Below are positions 10,500 through 21,748 of a stretch of 64,000 nt of DNA, one piece after another. This stretch comes from Haematobia irritans (Eukaryota; Arthropoda; Insecta; Diptera; Muscidae). The stretch spans positions 221,340,537 to 221,404,536 of the forward strand of contig NC_134397.1 of assembly GCF_050003625.1 (NCBI RefSeq), read 5' to 3'. The notes under the pieces were generated by a model, which searched no databases, was not told where the DNA came from, and saw only the letters and a list, made by a program, of their open reading frames with translations. The translations under genes and the position numbers were made by a program. The number at the start of each line of letters is the position of its first letter. Positions within the stretch are counted from its first letter, which is position 1.

Positions 10500-11010
10500 T
10501 AATTCAGTTTGAAAAAGTAGAAATAAAATTTTAACAAAATTTTCTATAGAAATAAAATTTTCACAAAATTTTCTACAGAAATAAAAATTTTGACAAAATT
10601 TTTTATAGAAAGAAAATTTTGACAAAAATTTCTACAGAAATAAAATTTAAAAAAAAAATTCTATAGAAATAAAATATTGGTAGATTATTTTTGGCTCGAG
10701 TGGCAACCATGATTATGAACCGAATAAAATTTGAACAAAATTTTCTATAGAAATAAAATTTTGACAAAATTTTCTATAGAAATAAAATTCTGACAATGAT
10801 GAAAATTTTATTATGAACCGAATAAAATTTTAAAAAAATTTTCTCTAGAACTAAAATTTTGACAAAATTTTCTATAGAAATAAAATTCTGACAATGATGA
10901 AAATTTTATTATGAACCGAATAAAATTTTAACAAAATCTTCTCTAGAAATAAAATTTTGACAAAATTTTCTATAGAAATAAAATTTTGGTAGATTATTTT
11001 TGGCTCTAGT
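10500..11010. repeat. ~27-bp minisatellite inside the family A element
   Basis: Units of AAATTTTGACAAAATTTTCTATAG. They are broken by three repeats of a longer piece (TGAAAATTTTATTATGAACCG at 10802, 10899 and a related junction at 10711), suggesting higher-order duplication. Confidence 0.75.
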
Positions 11011-11119
11011 GGCAACCATGATTATGAACCGATATGGACCAATTTTTGTGTGATTGGACCAATTTTGGTATGGTTGTTAGCGACCATATACTAACACCAC
11101 GTTCCTAGTTTGAACCGGA

Positions 11120-11790
11120 TCGGATGAATTTTGTTCCTCCAAGAGGCTCCGGAGGTCAAATCTGGAGAACGTTTTATATGGGGGCTATATATAATTATGG
11201 ACCGATATGGACCAATTCTGCCACGGTTGTTAAAGATCATATACTAACACCATGTTCCAAATTACAACCGGATTGGATGAAATTTGCTTCTCTTGGAGAC
11301 TTCGCAAGCCAAATCTGGGGATCGGTTTATATGGGGGCTATATATAATTATGAACCGATGTGGACCAATTTTTGCATGGTTGTTAGAGACCATATACCAA
11401 TATAATGTACCAAATTTCAGGCGGATCGGATGAAATTTGCTTCTCTTTGAGGCTCCGCAACCCAAATCTGGGGATCGGTTTATATGGGCGCTATATATAA
11501 TTATGGACCGATGTGGACCAATTTTTGCATGGTTGTTAGAGACCATATACCAACATCATGTACCAAATTTCAGCCGGATCGGATGAAATTTGCTTCTCTT
11601 TTAGGCTCCGCAAGCCAAATCTGGGGATCGGTTTATATGGGGGCTATATATAATTATGGACCGATGTGGACCAATTTTAGCATGATTGTTAGAGACCATA
11701 TACCAACACCATGTACCAAATTTCAGCCGTATCGGATGAAATATGCTTCTTTTAGAGGCTCCACAAGCCAAATCTGAGGGTCCCTTTATA
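11120..11790 (-). repeat. ~153-bp tandem units of the family A DINE
   Basis: Between four and five head-to-tail copies. Successive TATATGGGGGCTATATATAA landmarks fall at about 11176, 11329, 11481 and 11636, i.e. 152-155 bp apart. Confidence 0.8.
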
Positions 11791-12088
11791 GGGGGGCTAT
11801 ACGTAAAAGTGGCCCGATATGGCCCATTTTCAATACCATCCGACCTACATCGATAACAACTACTTGTGCCGAGTTTCAAGTCGATAGCTTGTTTCGTTCG
11901 GAAGTTAGCGTGATTTCAACAGACGGACGGACGGACGGACGGACGGACGGACATGCTTAGATCGACTCAGAATTTCACCACGACCCAGAATATATATACT
12001 TTATGGGGTCTTAGAGCAATATTTCGATGTGTTACAAACGGAATGACAAAGTTAATATACCCCCATCCTATGATGGAGGGTATAAAAA

Positions 12089-13460
12089 GAGAAAATCGCT
12101 CAATTAGTGTGGGTAATAAATCCAAATTTGTAAAAATCGAGCAATATTCTTATGTAAGAGCTACAACTACATATAAATACGATAGGCTAGTACATCAAAA
12201 TTTGAAATTTGAGTAGAATTGGTTAATAAATAAGAGTACTTTGGCCAAATTTGGGAAAATCGAGCGATACATATATATGGAAGCTATATCTAAATCTGAA
12301 CCAATTTGCATAATATTTTGCGGGTTTGATTAAAACAACAAAAGGTTACCTTGTGCAAGATTTGAGTAAGATCAGTTACGAAATGAGGCCTGTATGGGCG
12401 ATACATATATGGGAGCTATATCTAAATTTGAACCGATTTCAATGAAATTGTGCACATATAGTTAGTACTATAGAGGACTGGATCTAGCCAACTTTTAATA
12501 AGATCGGTTAATAAATAAGGGTTCTATGGCCAAATTTGGGAAAATCGGGCTATACATATATATGGGAACTATATCTAAATCTGAACCGATTTCGACGATT
12601 TTTTGCACATATAGTTAGTGCTATAGAAGATTATATGGTCAAACATAAGGTTATAAGGGCGAATTTTTCCAAATCGGGCGATACATATATGGGAGCTATA
12701 TCTAAATTTGAACCGATTTCAATGAAATTGTGCACATATAGTTAGTGCTATTGAAGACTACATTAAGCCAAATTTGGGTAAGATCGGTTGATAAATAAGG
12801 GTTTTATGGCCAAATTTAGAAAAATCGGGCGGTACATATATATGGGAGCTATAGCTAAATCTGAACCGATTTCGATGATTTTTTGCAAATATAGTTAGTG
12901 CTATAGAAGATTATATTTAGCCAACTTTGAGTAAGATCGGTTGATAAATAAAGGTTTTGTGACCAAATTTGGGAAAATCGGGCGATACATATATATGAGA
13001 GTTATATCTAAATCTGAACCGATTTGGACGAAATTTTGCAGACTTGAAGGTCGGTGGAAAAGATTACCTTTTGCCAAATTTGGTGACGATCCGTTTGAAA
13101 AAAAGCGCAACGTGACCCCATTTGTCGCAATCGGGCGATACATATATATGGGAGCTATATCTAAATTTGATCCGATTTCTTCCAAATTCAATAGCGTTCG
13201 TCCTTGTGCCCAAAAAACTCCCTGTACCAAATTTCATCAAAGTCGGTTAATAATTGCGACCGGAATCCTGTGAACAACAAATGCATGGACAGACGGACGG
13301 ACGGACGGACGGACACCAAGCGCTAGATCGACTCAGGAGGTGATTCTGAGTCGATCGGTATATATTTTATGGGGTCTAAAATCAATATTTCTGGTAGGCA
13401 CATTTTTTGGCCGATCAAACTTATTATACCCTGACCACTATGTGGTTTAGGGTATAAAAA
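12089..13460 (-). mobile_element. DINE-like element (family D), copy 1 of a tandem pair
   Basis: It opens directly at the end of the previous element (GAGAAAATCGCTCAATTA). The units carry CGGGCGATACATATATGGGAGC and CTGAACCGATTTC. The GGACGGAC microsatellite is at 13291-13313, and it ends in the DINE 5' hairpin ACCCTGACCACTATG..GGGTATAAAAA. No 3' hairpin is seen, so the 3' side is truncated. Confidence 0.7.
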
Positions 13461-14710
13461 GAGAAAATCGCTCAATTATTGTAGGTAATAAATCCAAATT
13501 GGTAAAAATCGAGCAATATTCTTATGTAATAGCTACAAGTATGTATAAATACGATCGGCCAGTACATCAAAATTTGAAATTTGAGTAACATTGGTTAATA
13601 AATAAAAGTATTATGGCCAAATTTGGGAAAATCGAGCGATACATATATATGGAAGCTATATGTAAATCTGAACCAATTTGCATAATATTTTGCGGGTTTG
13701 ATTACTACAACAAAAGGTTACCTTGTGCACAATTAGAGTAAGATCAGTTAAGAAATTAGGCCTCTATGGTCAAACATAACGTTATTAGGGGCAAATTTTT
13801 CAAAATCGGGCGATACATATATGGGAGCTATATCTACATCTGAACCGATTTCAATGAAATTTTGCACATTCCGCTAGTACTATAGAGGACTGGATCTAGT
13901 CAACTTTGAGTAAGAGTAAATAAGGGTTTTATAACCAAATTTAGAAAAATCGGGCGATACATATATATGGGAGCTATAGCTAAATCTGAAGCGATTTCGA
14001 TGATTTTTTGCACATATAGTTAGTGCTATAGAATATTACAATTAGCCAAATTTGAGTAAGATCGGTTGATAAATAAGGGTTTTATGGCCAAATTTAGAAA
14101 AAATCGGGCGGTACATATATATGGGAGCTATAGCTAAATCTGAACCGATTTCGATGATTTTTTGCACATCTAGTTAGTGCTATAGAAGATTACATTTAGC
14201 CAACTTTGAGTAAGATCGATTGATAAATAAGGGTTTTGTGGACAAATTTGGGAAAATCGGGCTATACATATATATGAGAGCTATATCTAAATGTGAACCG
14301 ATTTGGATGCAATTTTGCAGACTTGAAGGGCGATGAAAAAGATTATTTTTTGCCAAATTTGGTGACGATCCGTTTTTAAAAAAGCGCAACGTAACCCCAG
14401 TTGTCGAAATCGGGCGATACATATATATGGGAGCTATATCTAAATTTCTTCCAAATTCTATAGCGTTCCTCCTTGTGTCCTGTACCAAATTTCATCAAAA
14501 TCGGTTAATAATTGCAACCGGAATCCTGTGAACAACAAATACATGGACAGACGGACGGACGGACACCAAGCGCTAGATCGACTCTGGAGGTGATTCTGAG
14601 TCGATCGGTATATATTTTATGGGGTCTTAAGTCAATATTTCTGGTAGGCACATTTTTTGGCAGAACAAATTTATTACACCCTGACCACTATGTGATTTAG
14701 GGTATAAAAA
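13461..14710 (-). mobile_element. DINE-like element (family D), copy 2 of a tandem pair
   Basis: It repeats 12089-13460 from GAGAAAATCGCTCAATTATTG to the terminal GGGTATAAAAA, with small deletions (for example near 13905 and 14450) and a shorter microsatellite (14549-14566). The shared left junction shows that the pair arose by tandem duplication or by end-to-end insertion. Confidence 0.7.
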
Positions 14711-15296
14711 TGGTTCTCATGAATGTAGGTTCTTATGTAACTTTGTAATTTTGAATTTTACTTCTCGTCGACCGATTTTACTTAGCGTCGAATTGGTCTT
14801 GGTCGGTATTCTCCAAGTATTCGATTATGTGTTGTGAATTCCAGAACACGGTGTCCATTACTCTTCTAGCCAATAAAACTGTTTTCACCTTCTATGGTTC
14901 ACATTCACCGAGTTCAGTTCCTTGAACACCGGTGGGATTCGACGAAGCGACATTACTTCATAGTTTCTTCGATATTCAATAAAAGAGGTTAAAAGTTTGT
15001 TAAGTCATCGTATTTAATATACGATTCGATACACCCTAATTTACAATACTAAATATGCCCTCGGTTTCATTAAAAATGATTCATGTAATATGCAATAGGT
15101 GATAAATCACTGGGGACAATGATTACATTCAATTATTTAAATCAACATCTAATAGCAACAATTATAACAATCATCTTCCATGAAGTCAAAAAATTTTACA
15201 ATAGTGTATCATCCTCGCCTGTTAGGAATTTTTAAAACTTCAAAAAAGTCAATCAAAAAAAGAAAGTGATAGGATAATAAAGTTACACTCTTCAAT
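14711..15296. other. 5' flank of the ionotropic receptor gene
   Basis: Unique-looking AT-rich DNA. No convincing TATA box or upstream exon is found. Any promoter and 5' UTR of the gene at 15297 should lie here. Confidence 0.35.
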
Positions 15297-17267
15297 ATGG
15301 ATTTGTTGAAATTCATTCTAATTTTCTGCGTACTGTATACAGTGAAAGGAAATGGAAGAGTTAAAAATGATATAGATTTGAAATCAAATGTAATATTAAA
15401 GGAGATCAATCAGTCTTGGAATATTAAATCATTAGAAAATGAAGCTAATACAAATCGATTATCAAAGCTCTCGCGATATCTTAATACCATAGCTGAATAT
15501 TGGAATATGTCATCGATTTTCATGATTTATAACTTGAAGATGCTTCAATATCAATCAACTCGGGATATTCTTGAAGAATTATCATTTAATGGAACTTACC
15601 TGGGTCAATTACCACGAATGATACCTGCTGATAAGGAAATAGAAAATCAATTTTACACTGAACCAGGATTCAATGAATCTTCATTGGTTGTCAGCTTCGT
15701 GCATAATGCCTATGATAGAATCGTAGAGAGGACAGCCTACGCTACTCGTCATCGTAGAACATGCTTTACCATATATCTGATCCACAATTCACCAATGACG
15801 AAAGAGGATATGCAGTACCTATTTGAAATGTTATGGAGATATCAATTACGTAGACCCTTGGTAATAGTGGATAGCAAGGAATTCTTTACCATGGATCCAT
15901 ATCCCAAGTTACGTGTGTTGAATGTTACCAACAAACCTGTTTCGCAGATATTCCCCAAAGTTCATAATATTCGTGATTTTCAGGGTTACATTCTCAATAT
16001 ACCCGTACAAATGGATGTACCTTTTACTTTCTTCTATCGCCAGCAGGAAACTTCCGAATTTGTGATCGATGGCATAGGAGGTTGGTTGATATCGACACTT
16101 ATGCAACAATTAAATGTTACCTTGCGGGTATATCCTTTGTATGTGAATAAATCGAATTATTTGAATATCGATCATATACTACATCTGCTACATACTGGCA
16201 AAATTGAATTGAGTCCCCATATGGTTACCACTGTAGCTCCAAGGGATATTGACTACACATATCCCTATTTGATTACTCCTCTGTGCATTATGACTCCTCG
16301 TCACATCATAAAGGATATCAGTATTGGAAAATTTGTGGATTGGACCTTGTGCTTTTTTATTGGTATAGTTGTTGGAGTCAACGAAATAATTTGGATTATT
16401 TATCGCAATTATTATCCAATTCCAACCATACAGAGAAGCTATAAGAGATCCTATAATTGGTTATATGTAGTATTCCTACTTCTCGGCATGCCTGTACCCC
16501 CAATACAGGTTCCATCTTTGGGGCGAATGAGTTTCATTATTTTCAGCCGTATTCTTGTGGTTTTTTCCCTGATCAATTTGTGTGGCACCTGTATCAACCA
16601 ACTGTTCTCCACAAATCTCAGCTCTTTTTTGACAGCCTGTAGTTTGAAGGAACCCCATTTTCATTTCGAAAATATATTTTCCCGTGATATACCTCTGATG
16701 ACCGATCAATTCATGGCTGATTTATTAAGTGAACGTTTCAAACTTAGTGAAGCTGAAAAACGCAAGTATTTCGTAATAGAATCCCACCAAGAAATACTGA
16801 AGCATCGTAATGAACTCAATACATCCTTCATGTATATGGTATCGAGTACCGTTTATGAGGTCCACAAGCAACAACAAATTTTGGTGGATCCTCAACCTTT
16901 TATTCTTACTAAAATTTGTTATGGTACATTTCCTGTTCAATTACAATTACAGGCTGATAGTCATTTTACGGAGGCCTTTCATCGATTCGTTTTGCGTCAA
17001 CGTGAAGCAGGTTTGTCTGCCCATTTTAAAACGGAGCTTTTTAAGAGAGCCCGAGAACATGGTAAAATGGAATATTATCAAGATGACGAACTATCGGATG
17101 GCAATGATGAGGCTTTCACTTTTAATACAATGTCTGCCATGATTTTTGTATTAACTGTGGGCTACACATGCAGTATTTTTGTTTTTCTTTTGGAATTGTA
17201 TGGTGAAGAACTGATGCAGATTCTTGGTAAAACCAGAGTTTGGAAAGCTCTAAAGAAGATGAGTTGA
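15297..17267 (+). CDS. Divergent ionotropic receptor (IR), single exon
   Basis: A ligand-gated ion channel of the insect chemosensory IR family (variant iGluR), acting in the dendrite membrane of sensory neurons. It has 656 residues, usual for divergent IRs. A signal peptide spans about 1-18 (MDLLKFILIFCVLYTVKG). The N-terminal region has several N-x-S/T sites. The first ligand-binding half runs about 225-340 and contains PRDIDYTYPYLITPLCIMTPR. TM1 is near 346-368 (DWTLCFFIGIVVGVNEIIW), the pore region near 386-405, TM2 near 411-433 (followed by STNLSSFLTA, the SYTANLAAFLT-like motif), and TM3 near 612-634 (AMIFVLTVGYTCSIFVFLLE). It is open throughout with no intron, as in the antennal-divergent/gustatory IR clades (Ir20a, Ir52, Ir56 type). 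The exact orthologue and ligand cannot be told. The start is the first ATG of the frame, giving the signal peptide. Confidence 0.88.
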   Translation: MDLLKFILIFCVLYTVKGNGRVKNDIDLKSNVILKEINQSWNIKSLENEANTNRLSKLSRYLNTIAEYWNMSSIFMIYNLKMLQYQSTRDILEELSFNGTYLGQLPRMIPADKEIENQFYTEPGFNESSLVVSFVHNAYDRIVERTAYATRHRRTCFTIYLIHNSPMTKEDMQYLFEMLWRYQLRRPLVIVDSKEFFTMDPYPKLRVLNVTNKPVSQIFPKVHNIRDFQGYILNIPVQMDVPFTFFYRQQETSEFVIDGIGGWLISTLMQQLNVTLRVYPLYVNKSNYLNIDHILHLLHTGKIELSPHMVTTVAPRDIDYTYPYLITPLCIMTPRHIIKDISIGKFVDWTLCFFIGIVVGVNEIIWIIYRNYYPIPTIQRSYKRSYNWLYVVFLLLGMPVPPIQVPSLGRMSFIIFSRILVVFSLINLCGTCINQLFSTNLSSFLTACSLKEPHFHFENIFSRDIPLMTDQFMADLLSERFKLSEAEKRKYFVIESHQEILKHRNELNTSFMYMVSSTVYEVHKQQQILVDPQPFILTKICYGTFPVQLQLQADSHFTEAFHRFVLRQREAGLSAHFKTELFKRAREHGKMEYYQDDELSDGNDEAFTFNTMSAMIFVLTVGYTCSIFVFLLELYGEELMQILGKTRVWKALKKMS

Positions 17268-17410
17268 AATGTGAATGAAGATTTATGAAGTAACTTTTTG
17301 ACAAATTCGTATTGCTTTTCTTGGCTCCAACTTTTAATCACAATGCACTAAGAATTGTGTTATCAATGTTATTCAATTTTATCATTATAATCTCACCTTA
17401 ATTTAGAATC

Positions 17411-17416
17411 AATAAA
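17411..17416 (+). terminator. Polyadenylation signal AATAAA of the IR gene
   Basis: A canonical hexamer about 145 bp past the stop codon, immediately before a DINE-like insertion. Confidence 0.5.
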
Positions 17417-17436
17417 GAAAGGCACAACATAATTGA

Positions 17437-18946
17437 AAACAAGTAAGTAAAGTCTAAAGTCGGGCGGAGCCGACTATATTATACCCTTCACCACTATGTA
17501 GACAAACATTTGTGTTACCATCTCAACTATTTAAAATTTGCTGGGAGCTATGTAAAAGTTTGCATTTCCAGATACAAATACTTTTAATGGAAACAATTTT
17601 TTCTACTTCTACAAAATCTCTAGAATTAAAATTGAAATCGGCTAACGCCCTGGAATGAAACACAATGTTAATAAAAAATATGGGAAATTGAAGCGAGAGA
17701 AATTTTAATGCAATTGTACAAAAGAGCATTTATGATTTATCAGGTGATACATATGTATTCGAGATATAGGACAATTTTAGTAATATTTACAATTTTTGCT
17801 ACTTAGCAGTGGCGATTTTACAAGAATATTGGTTAGATCCCGTCAATGAGTGTAAATCGGGCGAAAGATATATATGGGAGCTATATCTAAATCTGAACCG
17901 ATTTCAACCAAATTTGGCACACTTACCGATACTATTAAACGCACACCTTGTGCAAAATTTGAAGCAAGTCAGGGCAAAACTCTGGCTTTTGAGGCAATAT
18001 AAGTCCAAATCGGACGAAAGATATATATGGGAGCTGTATCTAAATCAGAACCGGTTTTAACCAAATTTGGCGTACATAACTATACCATTAAACGTTCCTC
18101 TCGTGCAAAATTTGAAGCAAATCACGGCAAAACTCTGGCTTTTGATGCCATATAAGTGCAAATCCGGCGAAAGATATATATGGGAGCTGTATCTAAATCA
18201 GAACCGATTTCAACCAAATTTGGTACACTTAGCCATACTATTAAACGTACTCCTTGTGCAAAATTTGAACCACATCACGGCAAAACTTTGGCTTTTGAGG
18301 CCATATAAGTGCAAATCGGACGAAAGATATATATGGGAGCTATATCTAAATCTGAACCGATTTCAATCGAATTTGCCAAGCATTGGTAGAATGTCAATTC
18401 TACTCTCTATGCAAAATTTCACGACAATCCGTAGTAAACTTTGGCCTCTGTGGTCATATGAGTCTAAATCGGACGAAAGATATATATGGGAGCTATATCT
18501 AAATCTGAACCGATTTGGCTGATATTTTGCAAGTTTTTCGAGACTCATAAAATATTCGGATGTACTGAATTTGAAGAACATCGGTTGATAAACACGCCAA
18601 TTATGACCAGATCGGGGATAAATATATATGACAGCTATATCTAAATCTGAACCGATTTTTTCGAAAAGCAATAGCGATTGTCTTTGTTCCAAAAAACGAA
18701 CCCATGCAAATTTTGAAGACAATCGGATTTAAACTGCGACCTGTACTTTGCGCACAAAAATACATGAACAGACAGACGGACAGACAGACAGACAGACAGA
18801 CGGACATCGCTAAATCGACTCAGAATTTAATTCTAAGACGATCGGCATACTAAACGATGGGTCTCAGACTTTTCCTTCTTGGCGTTACATACAAATGCAC
18901 AAACTTATTATACCCTGTACCACAGTAGTGGTGAAGGGTATAAATA
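17437..18946 (-). mobile_element. DINE-like element (family C)
   Basis: Read on minus, the 5' end is at 18900-18946 (ACCCTTCACCACTACTGTGG hairpin), with the GTCTGTCTGTCC microsatellite at 18769-18805. Tandem units follow, and the 3' end is ATAGTCGGCTCCGCCCGACTTTAG with CTTACTTGTTTT at 17437. Same layout as family A with a different terminal hairpin. Confidence 0.75.
17850..18530 (-). repeat. ~152-bp tandem units of family C
   Basis: Five units marked by GATATATATGGGAGC at about 17867, 18019, 18173, 18325 and 18478 (151-154 bp apart). The word order TATATGGGAGCTATAT..GAACCGATTT parallels the family A unit, so the families share an ancestor. Confidence 0.8.
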
Positions 18947-19569
18947 TGGGAAATATGAAGCAAGAGAAATTTTAATGCAATTGTACAAAAGAGCATTTAT
19001 GATTTATTCGAGATATAGGACAATTTGAGTAATATTTACAATTTTTGCTACTCAGCAGTGGCGATTTTACAAGGATATTGGTTAGATCTCGCCAAGATAT
19101 GTGGTCAAGTGTGGGTTGTGATATATTATTTGGTCTAGTCGGGCGACTTGGAACCTTATTTAAAACTCATCCGTTCTGTGGAAATTTTGGTATTGCAATG
19201 TGTAGGATATGGCTAAGATATGGGCAAATCATCACAGAATTTTGTAAAGTGTGAGAATTTTGGCCATATTTGTATTCTCTGAGGAAACTATCCAGTCAAT
19301 TGGAGGAAAATCCCATTAAAAATGGGTCTAAAATATGAAACAGTCTACCATATTTGCCCAACTCTGGTGTACGTAAATATGGGAGCTATATACAATCTGA
19401 ACCAATTTTGACTAAGTTTGACATGCGTAGTTAGAATAATAATTCTGCTATCTAAGCGAAATTTCACGTAAATGGGAGTATAACTTTGGCCCCCTTGGTC
19501 ATATGAGTGCAAATCGGACGGGAGATATATATGGGAGCTATATCTAAATCTGAACCGATTTGGCTGATA
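18947..19569. repeat. Direct duplication of IR downstream flank, then degenerate DINE sequence
   Basis: 18947-19096 repeats 17680-17836 (AAGAGAAATTTTAATGCAATTG..TTACAAG.ATATTGGTTAGATC) with small deletions, so part of the family C element is bracketed by a ~150-bp direct repeat. 19370-19565 has further family C-like units. No gene. Confidence 0.6.
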
Positions 19570-21083
19570 TTCGATTGCCTGAAGTTTGAAATATAGAGGT
19601 ATTTTGGGACCATAAAGAGATGTGTTGAAAATTGTCAGTATCTGTCCATGTTTTGGTATAGCCCCTATATGGACCGATTTCCCGATTTTGCTTCTTGTCT
19701 AGAAACTGTATTTACAATCCTATTTGTCTGAAATTGGAAATCTAGAGGTATTTTAAGACCACAAATTGTTGTGTCGAAAATGGGGAGTATCGGTCCATGT
19801 TTTGGCATAGCCCCCATATAGACCGATCTCCCGATTTTACTTCTTGGGCGTCTAGAAACGGTATTTACAATCCTATTTGCCTGAAATTAAAAATCTAGAG
19901 GTATTTTGGGATCATAAAGAGGTGTGTCGAAAATGGTCAGTATCGGTCCATGTTTTGGTAAAGCCCTCCATATGGACCGATCTCCCGATTTTTCTTCTTG
20001 GGCGTCTAGAAACTGTATTTACAATCCGATTTGCCTGAAATTGAAAATCTAGAGGTATTTTGGGATCATAAAGAGGTGTGTTGAAAATGGTCAGTATCGG
20101 TTCATGTTTTGGTATAGCCCCCCATATGGACCGATTTCCCGATTTTGCTTCTTGGGCGTCTAGAAAGTGTATTTTCTGTCCGATTCGCCTGAAAGTGAAA
20201 ATCAAGAGGTATTTTAGGACCACAAATTGGTGTGTTGAAAATGGGGTGTATCGGTCCATGTTTTGGTGCAGCCCCCATATAAGCCGATTTCCCGATTTTA
20301 CTTCTTGGGCTTCTAGAATCCGTAGTTTTTATATAATTCGCCATGTTTCCATGTTTTGTCTGAAATTGGAAACCTAGGTATTTTAGGACCAAAAATATGT
20401 CAGCCAAATATGGTGTGTATCGAGCCATGTTTTAGTATAGCCCCCATATAGACCGATCTCCCGATTTAACTCGTTGGGCTTCTAGAAACCGTAGTTTTTA
20501 CCCGATTTGCTCAATGTAAATATACTGGTATTGTCTATTATATTTGATTCATGGTGGTGGGTATTTAAGATTCGGCCCGGCCGAACTTAGGTTAGGTTAG
20601 GTTATGTGGCAGCCCGATGTATCAGGCTCACTTAGACTATTCAGTCCATTGTGATACCACATTAGTGAACTTCTCTCTTATCACTGAGTGCTGCCCGATT
20701 CCATGTTAAGCTCAATGATAAGGGACCTCCTTTTTATAGCCGAGTCCGAACGGCGTTCCACATTGCAGTGAAACCACTTAGAGAAGCTTTGAAACCCTCA
20801 GAAATGTCACCAGCATTACTGAGGTGGGATAATCCACCGCTGAAAAACTTTTTGGTGTTCGGTCGTAGCCGGAATCGATCCCACGACCTTGTGTATCGAT
20901 TCCTGCTACGACCGAACACCAAAAAGTTTTTCAGCGGTGGATTATCCCACCTCAGTAACGCTGGTGACATTTCTGAGGGTTTCAAAGCTTCTCTAAGTGG
21001 TTTCACTGCAATGTGGAACGCCGTTCGGACTCGGCTATAAAAAGGAACTTACTACCGAACTTACTACTGTATGTACTTGTTTA
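19570..21083 (+). mobile_element. DINE-like element (family B) with tandem units, interrupted near its 3' end
   Basis: About six units of 150-170 bp (19570-20520) carry GAGGTATTTTGGGATCATAAAG, TATCGGTCCATGTTTTGGTA and GCCCCCATAT. The 3' end has CATGGTGGTGGGTA, then hairpin TTCGGCCCGGCCGAA (20570). After the SINE dimer it resumes as CCGAACTTACTACTGTATG..ACTTGTTT (21055-21083). Confidence 0.68.
20590..21054. mobile_element. Head-to-head inverted SINE dimer with 140-bp palindromic arms
   Basis: The left part is a tRNA-derived SINE on minus, starting with its GGTTAGGTTAGG tail (20587). The right part is the body of the same SINE on plus. Arms 20729-20868 and 20906-21045 are reverse complements with about one mismatch in 140 bp, around a 37-bp centre that itself contains GGAATCGAT..ATCGATTCC. 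The composite is flanked by direct CCGAACTTA repeats (20581-20589 and 21055-21063), so it sits in the DINE 3' end as one insertion. Confidence 0.8.
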
Positions 21084-21350
21084 GAAATAGCCTATAAACA
21101 TGTATGTGTTTAGAAAGAGAGGCCTAGAGAGTAAGCTGCAAGTAAACTAATGGAAGGCGCAAATTGCCTTAAAAATATATCATACAAAGAAAATTTCATT
21201 AAAATTATTTCCACCAGTGTATGCATTAAGGTGAAACATAATATGTGTGAGCAATACAAACAATATTTTGTTTGGACCAATCGTGAAAATATATATGCTT
21301 GAAGCAAAATGTGTTTGGGGTATATGTTACAGAAGCGATTTTTTTGAGGG
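21084..21350. repeat. Fragment of the CACGG..GCGTG MITE family
   Basis: TTTAGAAATAGCCTATAAAC and, at the right, ATGCTTGAAGCAAAATGTG..TTACAGAAGCGATTTTTT match the element at 1057-2035. The centre is deleted and the terminus is mutated (GAGGGTG). Confidence 0.65.
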
Positions 21351-21403
21351 TGAAGATGGTCCTGAAGTCAAATATGGGTGCAATGGTTAACATGCCCGCC
21401 TTA

Positions 21404-21748
21404 GGGAGCCACCGTGGTGCATTGGTTAGCATGCCCGCCTTGCATACACAAGGTCGTGGGTTAGATTCCTGCTACGACCGAACACCAAAAAGTTTTTCAG
21501 CGGTGGATTATCCACACCTCAGTAATGCTGGTGACATTTCTGAGGGTTTCAAAGCTTCTCTAAGTGGTTTCACTGGAATGTGAAACGCCGTTCGGACTCG
21601 GCTATAAAAAGGAGGTCCCTTGTCATTGAGCTTAACATGGTATCGGGCAGCAGTGATAAAAGATAAGTTCACCACTATGGTATCACAATGCACTGAATAG
21701 ACTAAATGAGCCTGAAATATCGGGCTGCCACTATACCTAACCCAACCA
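21404..21748 (+). mobile_element. tRNA-derived SINE, near full length
   Basis: The head has pol III-type boxes: A-box-like GGTGCATTGGTTAGCATG (21415-21432) and B-box-like GGTTAGATTCC (around 21460). The body is CCGAACACCAAAAAG..CTCGGCTATAAAAAGG, and the tail ends CTATACCTAACCCAACC. The head is duplicated just upstream (21377-21402, GTGCAATGGTTAACATGCCC). The same SINE makes the dimer at 20590 and fragments at 39203-39250 and 41150-41247. It needs a LINE partner for movement, which is not in this window. Confidence 0.78.

Larger units (their letters stand above)
10271..12088 (-). mobile_element. DINE-1/HINE-like element (family A), minus strand
   Basis: Read on minus, the 5' end is TTTTTATACCCTCCATC (12088), with the microsatellite at 11920-11953 and tandem units at 11790-11120. 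A minisatellite block (11010-10500) follows, and the 3' end is AAGCTTCGGCCTGGCCGAAC plus ACGGCCGTATATACTTGT (10271). It matches the plus-strand element at 23907-25645 in order and content, including the minisatellite block next to TGGCTCTAGTGGCAACCATG. Confidence 0.8.

Noticed and set aside
11124..11879. Long ORFs on both strands with repeated GAIYNYGPMWTNFCMVV-type residues
   Set aside because: They arise because the 153-bp DINE unit is a multiple of three. They occur wherever the units do, on both strands, with no start context or domain.
20734..21040. Pair of mirror-image 90-codon ORFs with almost the same translation
   Set aside because: Product of the palindromic SINE arms; non-coding SINE sequence.
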